64,000 nucleotides of DNA from Rhodospirillales bacterium (lineage in GTDB: Bacteria > Pseudomonadota > Alphaproteobacteria > Micavibrionales > Micavibrionaceae): positions 248,001-312,000 of the forward strand of contig JACKIV010000002.1 in the NCBI GenBank assembly GCA_020638285.1. The letters are read 5' to 3'. A program made the position numbers and the translations under genes. Below are positions 25,844 to 34,042 of this stretch, in pieces. The first letter of the stretch is position 1, and every line of letters begins with the position of its first letter. The notes beneath the pieces are model-generated. The model saw only the letters and a list, made by a program, of their open reading frames with translations. It was not told the origin of the DNA and searched no databases.

Positions 25844-27745
25844 TTAAGGGGTAGAAGAGGGAAGCTGTGTGCTGATGCTTCCTTGAATCCGCTGGTCCAG
25901 CCCGTCCTGCGCCCGGCGGATTTTCATCTCCAGCAGCATGGCCACGAGCATTTCCCGGCGCAGGGACGCCTCAAATCGGTCCCGGTCATGCATGAGCCGG
26001 ATGGCCTGAAGCGTTGCGCCCTGACGCTCTACATTCACGGGCGTATCATACAGGTTTGTGAAAAAATTCGGGTGCTGGAACATCTTGCGCGTGATGAATT
26101 CCATCTGGGCGAAATAGCTCGGGTTCGTGCCCATGAAGGACTCAATGTCTGTATCGTTCATCGCAAATTCCCGCAAAAGGGACTTCATATATTGTCCTGA
26201 TGAGTTTGTTCCCTGACTTTTTTCTCCCACGATTCGGGCAAAGGTGTTACGGGCGACGCTGCGCGCGGCATTCAGGGACCGAGAGTCCTGATACGTGTTC
26301 ACGCCCTCGCGCTGGCCGCTTGCGCCGGGGTTCACGGCGATCAGCTCGTTATCCGGACGCTGGGTAATATCGTTTGAATACAGATATTTCGAAAGAGTCA
26401 GAATGTCCGTTTCATCCGGGGTTGGAACCCCGTCTGTGTAGTTGGTTCCAATCGTCAAAGGCATTTCGACAAGGCGCATGAAGTCGATGTCTTTATTCTG
26501 GCGATCCGCCGTGGCGGGGGTGCGACACATTTCCGCCAGACCATTGGCGTTGTTGTCGGCAGGGCTGCAATAGGTATCGCGGAACTGTTCCGAGCGGGTC
26601 CGGATGTCCTGTCCCGGACCGCCTGGCGCTCCGGTTCCCTTGGAGACACCGGCGGCGACAGGCGCCGTTTCGCGTTCCATCATGTATTTGTTCAGGGCCC
26701 GGATTTCGATGCGGGTTTTCTGCTGGGCGGCGTTCAGGCCAGAGGTGAAGGTCGCGAAGCGGCACATCTGGTCGCTGGGCTGGTAATCCTTGTGGGATTC
26801 AGCCCGTTTTTCGTCGAACCAGCGCTGGGTTTCCATCTGGATTTTGGCGTCAATGAGCGTCCCAACAATTTCAGCCTGCTGCATCATGTTGGCGGTAAAT
26901 TGCTCCGTCATCATCATAAAGGCCCGGACAATGATTTCCCGGGCGTTTTGGAATGCCTGATTCATGCTGCCCGTGTTGCACACGCTCATATCGACGTCGA
27001 CGGGAGAGCAGTCGCCGGGCGGCGTCCAGGTCGAGAAAGGCGATTCGGCTGCCGGTTTACCCCCTGCGCCCGTGGCCGCGAGAGTCAATCCCGGCGCGAA
27101 GGTCGATGTCAGGTCGAAACACAGAGAAAAGGGCGGAGAACCAGATTTTTTCGGGGCCGGAACGTCGACGCAGGCGCTTCCCGACCCTTCCATCATGGGC
27201 GCGCCCGCATCCGGGGGCGTGGCGAATCCTCCAGCCCAGTCGGTAGCGGTCTCGATCACGCCACCGGGACTACCGAAATTGATTTTGACGGCGGATTCAG
27301 GGCGAAGCCCGGACCCGCTCATAGAGACCTGTCTGGCGACGGGATTGACGGCGATGGAAAAGTCTGCCGGATCCGGGATGCCGGGAAGATAGACTGTCAT
27401 GGCGACCAGAAGATTATGTTGACCTGCCACGCGCAGCGGAATAGATCCCGAAACAAAATTTCCCTTTGCGTCTGCTGGAATGTCTCCACTAAAGAGGGTC
27501 TTTCCGTTCTCTATGACCGAGAGCGCCGCGTGACTCCCGGCGGCCAGCCCTGTCCCCCGGAAACCGGCCGTGGAGGAAATAAAGCCGCCAACCTGACGGT
27601 CTTTCAGTGCATTTTGAACAAATCGATATTGCGCCAGCGCTCCGGTCAGGCCAACAGAAACGAGGGTGACAACCACCAGTCCGACAAGTCCCGGAGCGAT
27701 GCGCCGGATCGGGAGACGTCTGAGATATCGGTTCCATAAGGCCAT
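25844..27745 (-). CDS. T4BSS-linked exported paralogue 1 (beta-rich N-domain plus shared domain)
   Basis: The 633-residue protein has an N-terminal membrane anchor (about 15-36) followed by a beta-rich, possibly Ig-like region (about 50-190). It then has the about 360-residue domain shared with the three upstream genes. Landmarks of the shared domain are AFMMMTEQFTANMMQQ, METQRWFDEKRAESHKDYQPSDQMC, DTYCSPADN, ARNTFARIVGEKSQG, NPSYFAQMEFITRKM, NLYDTPVNVERQG and MHDRDRFEASLRREML. The three conserved Cys are present. It is the most divergent of the four and last in the operon, 29 bp after paralogue 2. I do not recognise the family. Its location divergent from dotI suggests an envelope role with the type IVB system. 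Confidence 0.6.
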   Translation of the reverse strand: MALWNRYLRRLPIRRIAPGLVGLVVVTLVSVGLTGALAQYRFVQNALKDRQVGGFISSTAGFRGTGLAAGSHAALSVIENGKTLFSGDIPADAKGNFVSGSIPLRVAGQHNLLVAMTVYLPGIPDPADFSIAVNPVARQVSMSGSGLRPESAVKINFGSPGGVIETATDWAGGFATPPDAGAPMMEGSGSACVDVPAPKKSGSPPFSLCFDLTSTFAPGLTLAATGAGGKPAAESPFSTWTPPGDCSPVDVDMSVCNTGSMNQAFQNAREIIVRAFMMMTEQFTANMMQQAEIVGTLIDAKIQMETQRWFDEKRAESHKDYQPSDQMCRFATFTSGLNAAQQKTRIEIRALNKYMMERETAPVAAGVSKGTGAPGGPGQDIRTRSEQFRDTYCSPADNNANGLAEMCRTPATADRQNKDIDFMRLVEMPLTIGTNYTDGVPTPDETDILTLSKYLYSNDITQRPDNELIAVNPGASGQREGVNTYQDSRSLNAARSVARNTFARIVGEKSQGTNSSGQYMKSLLREFAMNDTDIESFMGTNPSYFAQMEFITRKMFQHPNFFTNLYDTPVNVERQGATLQAIRLMHDRDRFEASLRREMLVAMLLEMKIRRAQDGLDQRIQGSISTQLPSSTP

Positions 27746-27774
27746 GTTATGCCCGTTTCTTTGGTGTTTCCAGG

Positions 27775-29127
27775 TCAGTTGCTCGATGGCAGTCCCTTGC
27801 CGGTCAGGTCACGGCTTGCGTTCTGGACGCTGCCCGCCACCTTGGAAATTTCAAGCTCAAGAAGGACAGACATGAGCATTTCGGATCGGAGCTGGCTGCG
27901 GAAATAATCCCGGTCCTGCATCAGTCCGATGGCCTGAAGCGCCACGCCTTTTCGGGCGACGTTGGCGGGCTTGTCGTACAGGTTCGTATAGAAATCGGGA
28001 TTTTGATAGATCCGTTTGGTCAGCATTTCCATCTGGGCGAAGTAACTGGGCTTGAGGATGCGTCCGCTCGAGTCGCGGGATTTTCCTAAAATTTCGTGAA
28101 CCTCGTTGTCCGGGATTTCCAGCTCCTTCAAAATAGCGGCCAGAAACGCTGTCGATCCTCCCGATCCTTCGGATTTCATCCCGACGATCTGGTCAAACGA
28201 GTTTTCCGCCACGCTGCGTTTGGCCATGGCGGAGCGGTAATGCATGAATTTTTCCTGTTTGTCCTGTTGACTCATGTAGGACACGGGCAGGGGGTCAAAG
28301 GTCTTGTGGCCGAAGAGATTTTTCTGAAGCGCAATAATGTCCTCTTCGTCCGGGGTGGCCGTGCCGTTGAGAAAGTCTATGTCAAGAGTCAAAGGCGATT
28401 CGACCATGCGGGTATAGTCCACGTCCGCGCTGCGGCGTTCCGGCGCTCCGCCTGACGTTCCGCACATGGAGTCCAGTCCCATGGCGTTGTCCGAAGGGTC
28501 GCAATAGGTGGATTTGAACTTGGCAATCCGGTCTGCGGTGTCTCCTGCCGATCCAACGGCTGCGCTCACGCTTCCGCTCATCAACTGGCGCTGCATGGCG
28601 TGGCGGTTCAGGGCCAGGGCGTTATACTGGGCTTTGCGGTCCGAGGCGGCCAGCGCCCGCACCCCTGTGCTGACCTCGCAAATGCCTTCGCTCGTGTGGT
28701 AATCCTTGTGGGCCTGGGCCTGAAGCTGCTGGAAGAGTCTTTGGGTTTCCATCTGGTTTTTGGCGTCAAACATCGAACCGATGACCTGCATCTGCTGCAT
28801 GGCTACGGTGGTCAGCTGCTCGGTCATCATCATCATGGCCTTGAGGATGTATTTTCTGAAAAACTCATCCGTCATCCAGTCCCGATGCTGGGTATATTCG
28901 TCCGTCATGTGTTGCCGCAGGCGCTCGGCGGCGGCGAAGATACAGGCGCAGCAGGAGGCGTCGCAACAGGCGGCCTGAGCCGGGCGCAGGCCGAGGGGCA
29001 TGAACAGGGATAGAATGCAGACAACGGCCAGAACGCAGATTCTCCGGAGTCCCTTCCTTTTCTCAGGCAGGGCCATCCCGGTTTTTCTGTTTTCTTTCAT
29101 AACGGTGTTCATCCTGTCTTTTTCCAT
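27775..29127 (-). CDS. T4BSS-linked exported paralogue 2 (Cys-rich leader plus shared domain)
   Basis: The 450-residue protein has a basic N-terminus and a signal peptide (about 30-52, ending PAQA). A cysteine cluster follows immediately (ACCDASCCAC), then the shared helical domain. Shared landmarks are KAMMMMTEQLTTVAMQQ, METQRLFQQLQAQAHKDYHTSEGIC, STYCDPSDN, SFDQIVGMKSEGSGG, PSYFAQMEMLTKRIYQNPDFY, NLYDKPANVARKG and LMQDRDYFRSQLRSEM. GGAGGG lies upstream of the ATG. It is 41 bp after paralogue 3 and closely similar to it. The N-terminal Cys cluster could bind metal or form disulfides in the periplasm. The function is unknown. Confidence 0.65.
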   Translation of the reverse strand: MEKDRMNTVMKENRKTGMALPEKRKGLRRICVLAVVCILSLFMPLGLRPAQAACCDASCCACIFAAAERLRQHMTDEYTQHRDWMTDEFFRKYILKAMMMMTEQLTTVAMQQMQVIGSMFDAKNQMETQRLFQQLQAQAHKDYHTSEGICEVSTGVRALAASDRKAQYNALALNRHAMQRQLMSGSVSAAVGSAGDTADRIAKFKSTYCDPSDNAMGLDSMCGTSGGAPERRSADVDYTRMVESPLTLDIDFLNGTATPDEEDIIALQKNLFGHKTFDPLPVSYMSQQDKQEKFMHYRSAMAKRSVAENSFDQIVGMKSEGSGGSTAFLAAILKELEIPDNEVHEILGKSRDSSGRILKPSYFAQMEMLTKRIYQNPDFYTNLYDKPANVARKGVALQAIGLMQDRDYFRSQLRSEMLMSVLLELEISKVAGSVQNASRDLTGKGLPSSN

Positions 29128-29168
29128 TTCATAGCCCTCCGGCTTTTTTTGAACCGCGCCTGTTTTCC

Positions 29169-30497
29169 TCAGTTATCGGTTCCCTCACCCGTCAGAGTCC
29201 GTCCCCGATTCTGGACGGTGTTACCTATTTTCTCGATCTCGACTTCCAGAAGAAGTGCCAGCATGGATTCCATGCGCAAGTGACTCCGGTAACTGTCGCG
29301 GTCCTGCATGACCTTGATGGCTTCCATCGCCACACCTTTTCGTGCGACGTTGGCGGGGGTGTCATAAAGATTGATGTAGAAATCCGGGTGCTGATAGATT
29401 TTTTTTGTCAGGACTTCCATCTGGGCGAAGTAGCTTGGGGCCACGGGGTTTCCATTTTCGTCGCGTCCCAGAATTTCAAGAATGTCCTGATCCGGAACCT
29501 GAAGCTCCTTCAGGACGCCGCGAACGAAAGCCGATGAACCACCCGAGCCTTGAGCCTTCATGCCAACGATGGCGTTGAAAGAAGATTCGGCCAGACTGTA
29601 TTTGGCGGCCAGTGCCCGGGTGTCAAAATAACGGCCCTCCGCATCACTGTTGGCGTTATTAAACATGGCCGCGCCCATGGGGGACTGTGTTTGTGAGGAA
29701 TAAAGGTTTTTCTGAAGGGCCAGAATAGCACGCTCCTGAGGCGTGGCGCTGCCGTTGAGAAAATCGATGGGGAGGGTGAGGGGCGCCTCGATTGTTTTTC
29801 CGAAATTAGCATCGGCATCTTTGAGATCGGCGCTTGCGCCGCCGCTGCATGCACCACTCAGCCCGCCGTTGTTGTTACCGGACGAATCGCAAAACGTATC
29901 CCGGAAAGACTGGGCGCGGTCGACCAGATCCATCCCCGCACCGCCGGCTCCGCTGCCCTTTCCGGTGCTCAAGCGCCGACCAAGGGAATGGGCGCTCAAG
30001 GCTCTGGCCGTAAAATCCGCCCGGCTTGAGGATGCACCCAGCGCCCGGGAGACGGTAACAAAGGTGCAAAGCCCCTCGCTCGGGTGATAATCCTTGTGCG
30101 CCTGGGCTGCAAGCTGCTGGAACAGGCGCTGGGTCTGCATCTGGTGCGATGCGTCCATAAACGAGCCGACGATCTGAAGCTGGGTAAAGGCGTTGGCGGT
30201 CAACTGATCCGTCATCATCTGCATGGCTTTGAGGATATAGTTATTAAAGAAAATCTGGGTCATCCAGAGTTTCTGAAGCGCGCCATCAATGGAAATCTGG
30301 GTATGAAGAAGCGTTTCTGCAATGGGGGTGCAGATGATGCAGCAGCAGATAATACAGGCGGCCTGCGCGGGTTTCGTCGGGGGCATAGAGAAGGCGAGGC
30401 CGCAAATAAAGGCGAAGGTAACGATGATTCGGGTCGCCCTGCGCCAGACAGACTGTGGCGGGGCCGTTTTTCGAAGGGTTGTTGGCGCATTGGTCAC
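29169..30497 (-). CDS. T4BSS-linked exported paralogue 3 (Cys-rich leader plus shared domain)
   Basis: This 442-residue protein probably starts at GTG 30497, whose bases overlap the TGA of paralogue 4 (GTGA), so translation is coupled. A signal peptide ending PAQA is followed by a Cys cluster (ACIICCCIIC) and the shared domain. Landmarks are KAMQMMTDQLTANAFTQ, MQTQRLFQQLAAQAHKDYHPSEGLC, DTFCDSSGN, ESSFNAIVGMKAQGSGG, PSYFAQMEVLTKKIYQHPDFY, NLYDTPANVARKG and VMQDRDSYRSHLRMES. The Asp in the YCD..DN motif is replaced by Gly. The family is unrecognised; see the neighbouring paralogues. Confidence 0.65.
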   Translation of the reverse strand: MTNAPTTLRKTAPPQSVWRRATRIIVTFAFICGLAFSMPPTKPAQAACIICCCIICTPIAETLLHTQISIDGALQKLWMTQIFFNNYILKAMQMMTDQLTANAFTQLQIVGSFMDASHQMQTQRLFQQLAAQAHKDYHPSEGLCTFVTVSRALGASSSRADFTARALSAHSLGRRLSTGKGSGAGGAGMDLVDRAQSFRDTFCDSSGNNNGGLSGACSGGASADLKDADANFGKTIEAPLTLPIDFLNGSATPQERAILALQKNLYSSQTQSPMGAAMFNNANSDAEGRYFDTRALAAKYSLAESSFNAIVGMKAQGSGGSSAFVRGVLKELQVPDQDILEILGRDENGNPVAPSYFAQMEVLTKKIYQHPDFYINLYDTPANVARKGVAMEAIKVMQDRDSYRSHLRMESMLALLLEVEIEKIGNTVQNRGRTLTGEGTDN

Positions 30498-32998
30498 GGT
30501 CTTGGCCCTTCTCCGGTGAAGTTTCCTTCCTGATTCGCAACGCCGGACTGGGAGTCCTGAACGGCCATCTCCAGAAGCACAGACATCGTGGCTTCCGTTC
30601 GCAGCTGACTCTGGAAAATATCCCGGTCCTGCATAAGCTCGATGGCTTTGAGGGCAACCCGTTTGCGCGCGACATTCGCTGGTTTATCGTAAAGATTGAT
30701 GTAGAATTCGGGGTTCTGATAAATTTTCTTTGTCAGAATGCCCATATAGGCATAATAGCTCGGGTTTTCCCCGATCATTTCCTTGATGTTCGTCTCATCA
30801 AATCCCAGATCCCTCAGGAAGGCATAAAGATAAGGCTCCGCCCCTTTCTGGTCGGAAGGAAAATCCGGCTCGGTCGGTGCGTATTTCATGGATGCCTCGG
30901 CCTTCATGCCGACGATGGCGTTGATGGAATTCTGGGCCACGCTGCGCTTGGCGACGAGGGACTGGGCCTCCAGAACATTCGCCTGAAGGGGATTTCCCTG
31001 TGTGTCTCCGCTTGTTGTCGGGGGGTCCTTGAGATAGGCCTTGGGTATGCGGGTGAGAACCTCCGGGGCGAACAGGTTGCTGGTCATGGTGAACAGATCT
31101 TGCTCCTGTTCCGTGGGAACGCCCGCGTTATCCAGAAAATCGACGTCGAGAGTCTCCGGTTCAAGGAGAATCCTGTTGTAATCCAGATCCTTGTTTTTCC
31201 GTTCGGCGCTGGCTGCCGTTCCGTCACAGAGGTTTTGCATGGCCGTATTGTTGTCCCGATCGTCGCAATAGGTCTGAGTGTATTGCATGACGCGGTTTCT
31301 GCGGTCTTCCTTGCGGCCCTCCGTTGCGCCGACATCACCCTGTCCGGCCTGACGTTCCAGCATATACTGGCTGAAAGCACTGGTGTTGAACTGACGGTTT
31401 CGGTCCGAGTTCGCCAGAGATCGTACGATTGTGGCGACTTCACAGATCCCTTCGCTCGGGTGATAGTCTTTATGGGCCTGCGCCTGAAGCTGTTGGATCA
31501 GACGCTGGGACTCCATCTGTGTCCATGCATCGAAATAAGGAACCATCGCGAAAACCTGCTGCATGGCCACCGCCGTTAACTGGTGAGTCATCATCATCAT
31601 GGATGGCAGAATATGCCCGATGAACACGTCTTCAAACATCCATCGGCGATCCTCTTCCAACTCAATGGCCATGTGCGTCTTGCCGGTATCGTTGACAAAA
31701 TACTGGTCTGCGCACTCGATAGAACTGCCCGATGAGGTGGTTGTTCCCCCCAGAACGCCTGTTGTCCCTGGGATGCTGCTGAAATTGAAATTCCCGCTGG
31801 AAAGCCCCCCGATGATTTCATTGCCGAACGTCGGGTTCGAAGACAGCATGCCGATGATGTTGCCTGTGGTCAGTCCGGAGCCCTGCAGGACGCTGGAGAC
31901 TTGCGAGCCGAGAATAGAGGGGAGGTTTCCAATCCCCGAAGACAGGGCGGTTGTGATCCCGCTCGTTATGGATGGCATGTTGAGGACACCCGTCAATGTA
32001 TTGGAAAAGGCGCTGATTCCGCCATTGATATTGACGAAATTGGTCAACAGAGCCGGATTTCCAATCGTGCTGAAGATGGCGCTGGAGTTCAGGCCGAAGG
32101 CCGCACCAATGGTCTGAAGTCCCAGATCAACGTCGACAACGTTCTGTAGAATGCCCTCCAGACTTGCAACAGGGGAAAAGCCAGACAGGATAGAAGAAAA
32201 ATCCGGATTGAAGGCAAGCATTTGCTGGATTTGCGGGATCGAGATGCCGCTGCTAAAAAGAGACGGAACGATACCGTCGCCAAGAAATCCGGCGATGCTC
32301 AAGGGGTCTGCCATCAGGGCACCTGAAATGCCCGACAGATCAATGCCCGGGATGTTCAGGGCAGAGGACAGGGTAGCGGAAAACCCGCCGATTCCTCCGT
32401 AACTTCCGATGAGGCCGTTCAGGAGGCCAGGCGATCCAATGGTAGCAAAGACGGCGCTGGGGTCTATGCCGAACGCGGCGCCGATTGTCTGGAGTCCGAC
32501 ATCAATGCTCAGGGCGTTTTGGATGAGCGGTGTAAAGCTCCCGCTGCCTCCGGCAAGCATGGATGTCAGGTCCGGGCTGAAATTTGCAAGCTGGCTGATC
32601 TGGGTCAGGGTCAGGGTTCCGGCCGTCAGGGAGGGGATCATGCTTGACCCGAGAAATCCCGAAATGTCCACGGGGTTTCCGCCGGACAGGACAGTCGATA
32701 TGCTTGAGGGCGTGACACCGGGGACGTTGAGAGCGCTTGAGAGAGCCGTCGACAAGGCAGTGGTTCCGCCCGGATAACTGGTAATAAAGGCATCAAGATC
32801 CGTCTGCGTCGCAATGGTCAGGGGATCGATACCAAGGGACTGGGCAATCAACTGGCGCCCGAGATCCTGCCCGACGACAATCGGGTCCAGACTTTGAGCG
32901 CGGGCCGGAGATGCAGACAGGAGGCCGGTCAGCAAAAAGAAGACGCAAAGAGCGCTCTGTAAAATAGAGATGCATTTCCCAGAAAAGGTCTCTTGCAT
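30494..32998 (-). CDS. T4BSS-linked exported paralogue 4 (three-repeat N-domain plus shared domain)
   Basis: The 834-residue protein starts at ATG 32998 (GGGAG five bases upstream). A signal peptide ends near ARAQS. Residues about 50-410 consist of three related repeats of about 120 residues rich in Ser, Gly, Leu and Ile (LQTIGAAFGIDPSAVFATIG and LQTIGAAFGLNSSAIFSTIG are matching parts). From about 427 the shared domain follows: MMMMTHQLTAVAMQQ, MESQRLIQQLQAQAHKDYHPSEGIC, QTYCDDRDN, NSINAIVGMKAEA, PSYYAYMGILTKKIYQNPEFY, NLYDKPANVARKR and LMQDRDIFQSQLRTEA. It is first in the operon, divergent from dotI, with no known homologue that I recognise. Confidence 0.65.
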   Translation of the reverse strand: MQETFSGKCISILQSALCVFFLLTGLLSASPARAQSLDPIVVGQDLGRQLIAQSLGIDPLTIATQTDLDAFITSYPGGTTALSTALSSALNVPGVTPSSISTVLSGGNPVDISGFLGSSMIPSLTAGTLTLTQISQLANFSPDLTSMLAGGSGSFTPLIQNALSIDVGLQTIGAAFGIDPSAVFATIGSPGLLNGLIGSYGGIGGFSATLSSALNIPGIDLSGISGALMADPLSIAGFLGDGIVPSLFSSGISIPQIQQMLAFNPDFSSILSGFSPVASLEGILQNVVDVDLGLQTIGAAFGLNSSAIFSTIGNPALLTNFVNINGGISAFSNTLTGVLNMPSITSGITTALSSGIGNLPSILGSQVSSVLQGSGLTTGNIIGMLSSNPTFGNEIIGGLSSGNFNFSSIPGTTGVLGGTTTSSGSSIECADQYFVNDTGKTHMAIELEEDRRWMFEDVFIGHILPSMMMMTHQLTAVAMQQVFAMVPYFDAWTQMESQRLIQQLQAQAHKDYHPSEGICEVATIVRSLANSDRNRQFNTSAFSQYMLERQAGQGDVGATEGRKEDRRNRVMQYTQTYCDDRDNNTAMQNLCDGTAASAERKNKDLDYNRILLEPETLDVDFLDNAGVPTEQEQDLFTMTSNLFAPEVLTRIPKAYLKDPPTTSGDTQGNPLQANVLEAQSLVAKRSVAQNSINAIVGMKAEASMKYAPTEPDFPSDQKGAEPYLYAFLRDLGFDETNIKEMIGENPSYYAYMGILTKKIYQNPEFYINLYDKPANVARKRVALKAIELMQDRDIFQSQLRTEATMSVLLEMAVQDSQSGVANQEGNFTGEGPRP
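31770..32853 (-). repeat. Three tandem about 120-residue repeats within paralogue 4
   Basis: Units begin near 32850, 32500 and 32125 (reading on the minus strand). Each carries an L(I/Q)-x2-(S/A)-x-G(I/L)(D/N) opening, a middle ALN(V/I/M)P segment, a (F/I)LG block and a closing FNPDF/FSPDL/SNPTF-like block. Units 2 and 3 are the closest pair. The third is more diverged at its end. Confidence 0.6.
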
Positions 32999-33191
32999 TT
33001 TTGCTCCCGATGGAAACGGCACACAGTACGACCGGGCCGTGCCAAGCCCGGATTGCCCCTTATCATTCTAGGGCCGTTGGCGAGATGAATCAAATTTGAT
33101 TTTTGCCAGGGTATAAGGTTATCACCATGTTATCTTCAGCATAATGCGGGGTAGGACATATCCACAGGAGATAATTTTTTATGAGGGAGGC
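32999..33191. promoter_or_regulatory. Divergent intergenic region between the paralogue and dot operons
   Basis: This AT-rich stretch must hold the promoters of both operons. It contains ATAAGGTTATCACCATGTTATC and a strong GGGAGG near 33185-33190 that serves the 35-codon leader ORF. No sigma-70 hexamer pair with proper spacing could be fixed by eye. Confidence 0.45.
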
Positions 33192-33299
33192 ATGAAAACA
33201 CCCTGTACACTTCCCCATTCTCGCTGTTACCATGCACGGGAGTTTCGGCGGCTCTTGTGCTTTGTCGCCAATAAATCCACAACAGATCCACGGCCATGA
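33192..33299 (+). CDS. 35-codon leader ORF overlapping the dotI start
   Basis: This short ORF begins with ATG directly behind a strong Shine-Dalgarno (GAGGGAGGC). It ends in TGA at 33297-33299, which overlaps the dotI ATG as ATGA. The peptide is basic and contains three Cys and two His (MKTPCTLPHSRCYH then REFRRLLCF). The dotI ATG itself has no good ribosome site, so the leader probably feeds ribosomes into dotI by termination-reinitiation. Whether the peptide itself has a function is unknown. Confidence 0.5.
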   Translation: MKTPCTLPHSRCYHAREFRRLLCFVANKSTTDPRP

Positions 33300-34042
33300 C
33301 AGATCAGGATAAGGACACAAAGAAAAATCTCTCCAGGACGGGGAAGGCGAATCCTCGTCGTTTCAAGCCCGGCACTGATTCGGCTTCAGCCTCTTCGGTC
33401 AAGGTTCAAGGCGGGGCAGACGATTTAACAGGTCTTGGCAATGTTGTTATTCGTAACGAATTTTATCGTGACGGGTATCGGACTCTTCTACGCGTCTCTG
33501 TCCTTCAGGTTTTTGTCATTATTGGTCTGATCGGCGTTATGCTCTATGTTGTTCACGTCCATCAGCCTGAAAATCGGTATTTTGCGACGACAGAGGACGG
33601 GCGGCTTATCCCGATGGTTGCGCTGAGTGAGCCCAATCTCAGCACGCCCGCCCTGATGTCGTGGGTGGCGCAGGCCTCGACCGAAGTGATGACGTTCGGC
33701 TTCAGCGATTATCGTCGTCGGTTACAGGAATCGTCCCGGAATTTCACCCGGTCAGGTTGGGAGAGCTTTACAAAGGCGCTTCAGAAATCCCGCATCATCG
33801 AAATGGTTGAGGCAAATCAGCAGGTGGTTACCGCGGCTCCATCCGGCGCCCCGGTTCTTCAATCCGAAGGGATGGCAGGTGGTCGGTATCAGTGGGTCGT
33901 TCAGTTACCCATGGTTTTGAGCTATCAGTCCGGTTCTCAGGTTCGTTCTGACAGGATCGTTTTGACCATCGTCATCGTCCGTGTGCCGAGGCTGGAGAGT
34001 CCGAACGGGGTGGGAATTGAGCAGTGGATTGCTGTCGGATAA
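33296..34042 (+). CDS. dotI: Type IVB secretion protein DotI/IcmL
   Basis: The 248-residue inner-membrane protein has a disordered basic N-terminus, NVVIRNEFYRDGYR just before a single transmembrane helix (about 64-88), and a periplasmic NTF2-like domain. Family segments include YFATTEDGRLIPMVALSEP, FSDYRRRL, FTRSGWESF, APVLQSEGMAGGRYQWVVQLPM and IVIVRVP. DotI and the related DotJ form inner-membrane rings of the Dot/Icm translocon. The start is coupled to the leader ORF. The stop overlaps the dotH ATG (TAATG). Confidence 0.88.
   Translation: MTDQDKDTKKNLSRTGKANPRRFKPGTDSASASSVKVQGGADDLTGLGNVVIRNEFYRDGYRTLLRVSVLQVFVIIGLIGVMLYVVHVHQPENRYFATTEDGRLIPMVALSEPNLSTPALMSWVAQASTEVMTFGFSDYRRRLQESSRNFTRSGWESFTKALQKSRIIEMVEANQQVVTAAPSGAPVLQSEGMAGGRYQWVVQLPMVLSYQSGSQVRSDRIVLTIVIVRVPRLESPNGVGIEQWIAVG

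Noticed and set aside
31770..32853. CRISPR array
   Set aside because: The periodic sequence is protein-coding, with about 360-base units and diverged copies; no short direct repeats with spacers occur anywhere in the window.
25844..32998. Assigning the four paralogues to VirB5/TrbJ pilus-tip proteins
   Set aside because: Both are exported and helical, but no residue pattern specific to VirB5 was found and the conserved motifs differ.
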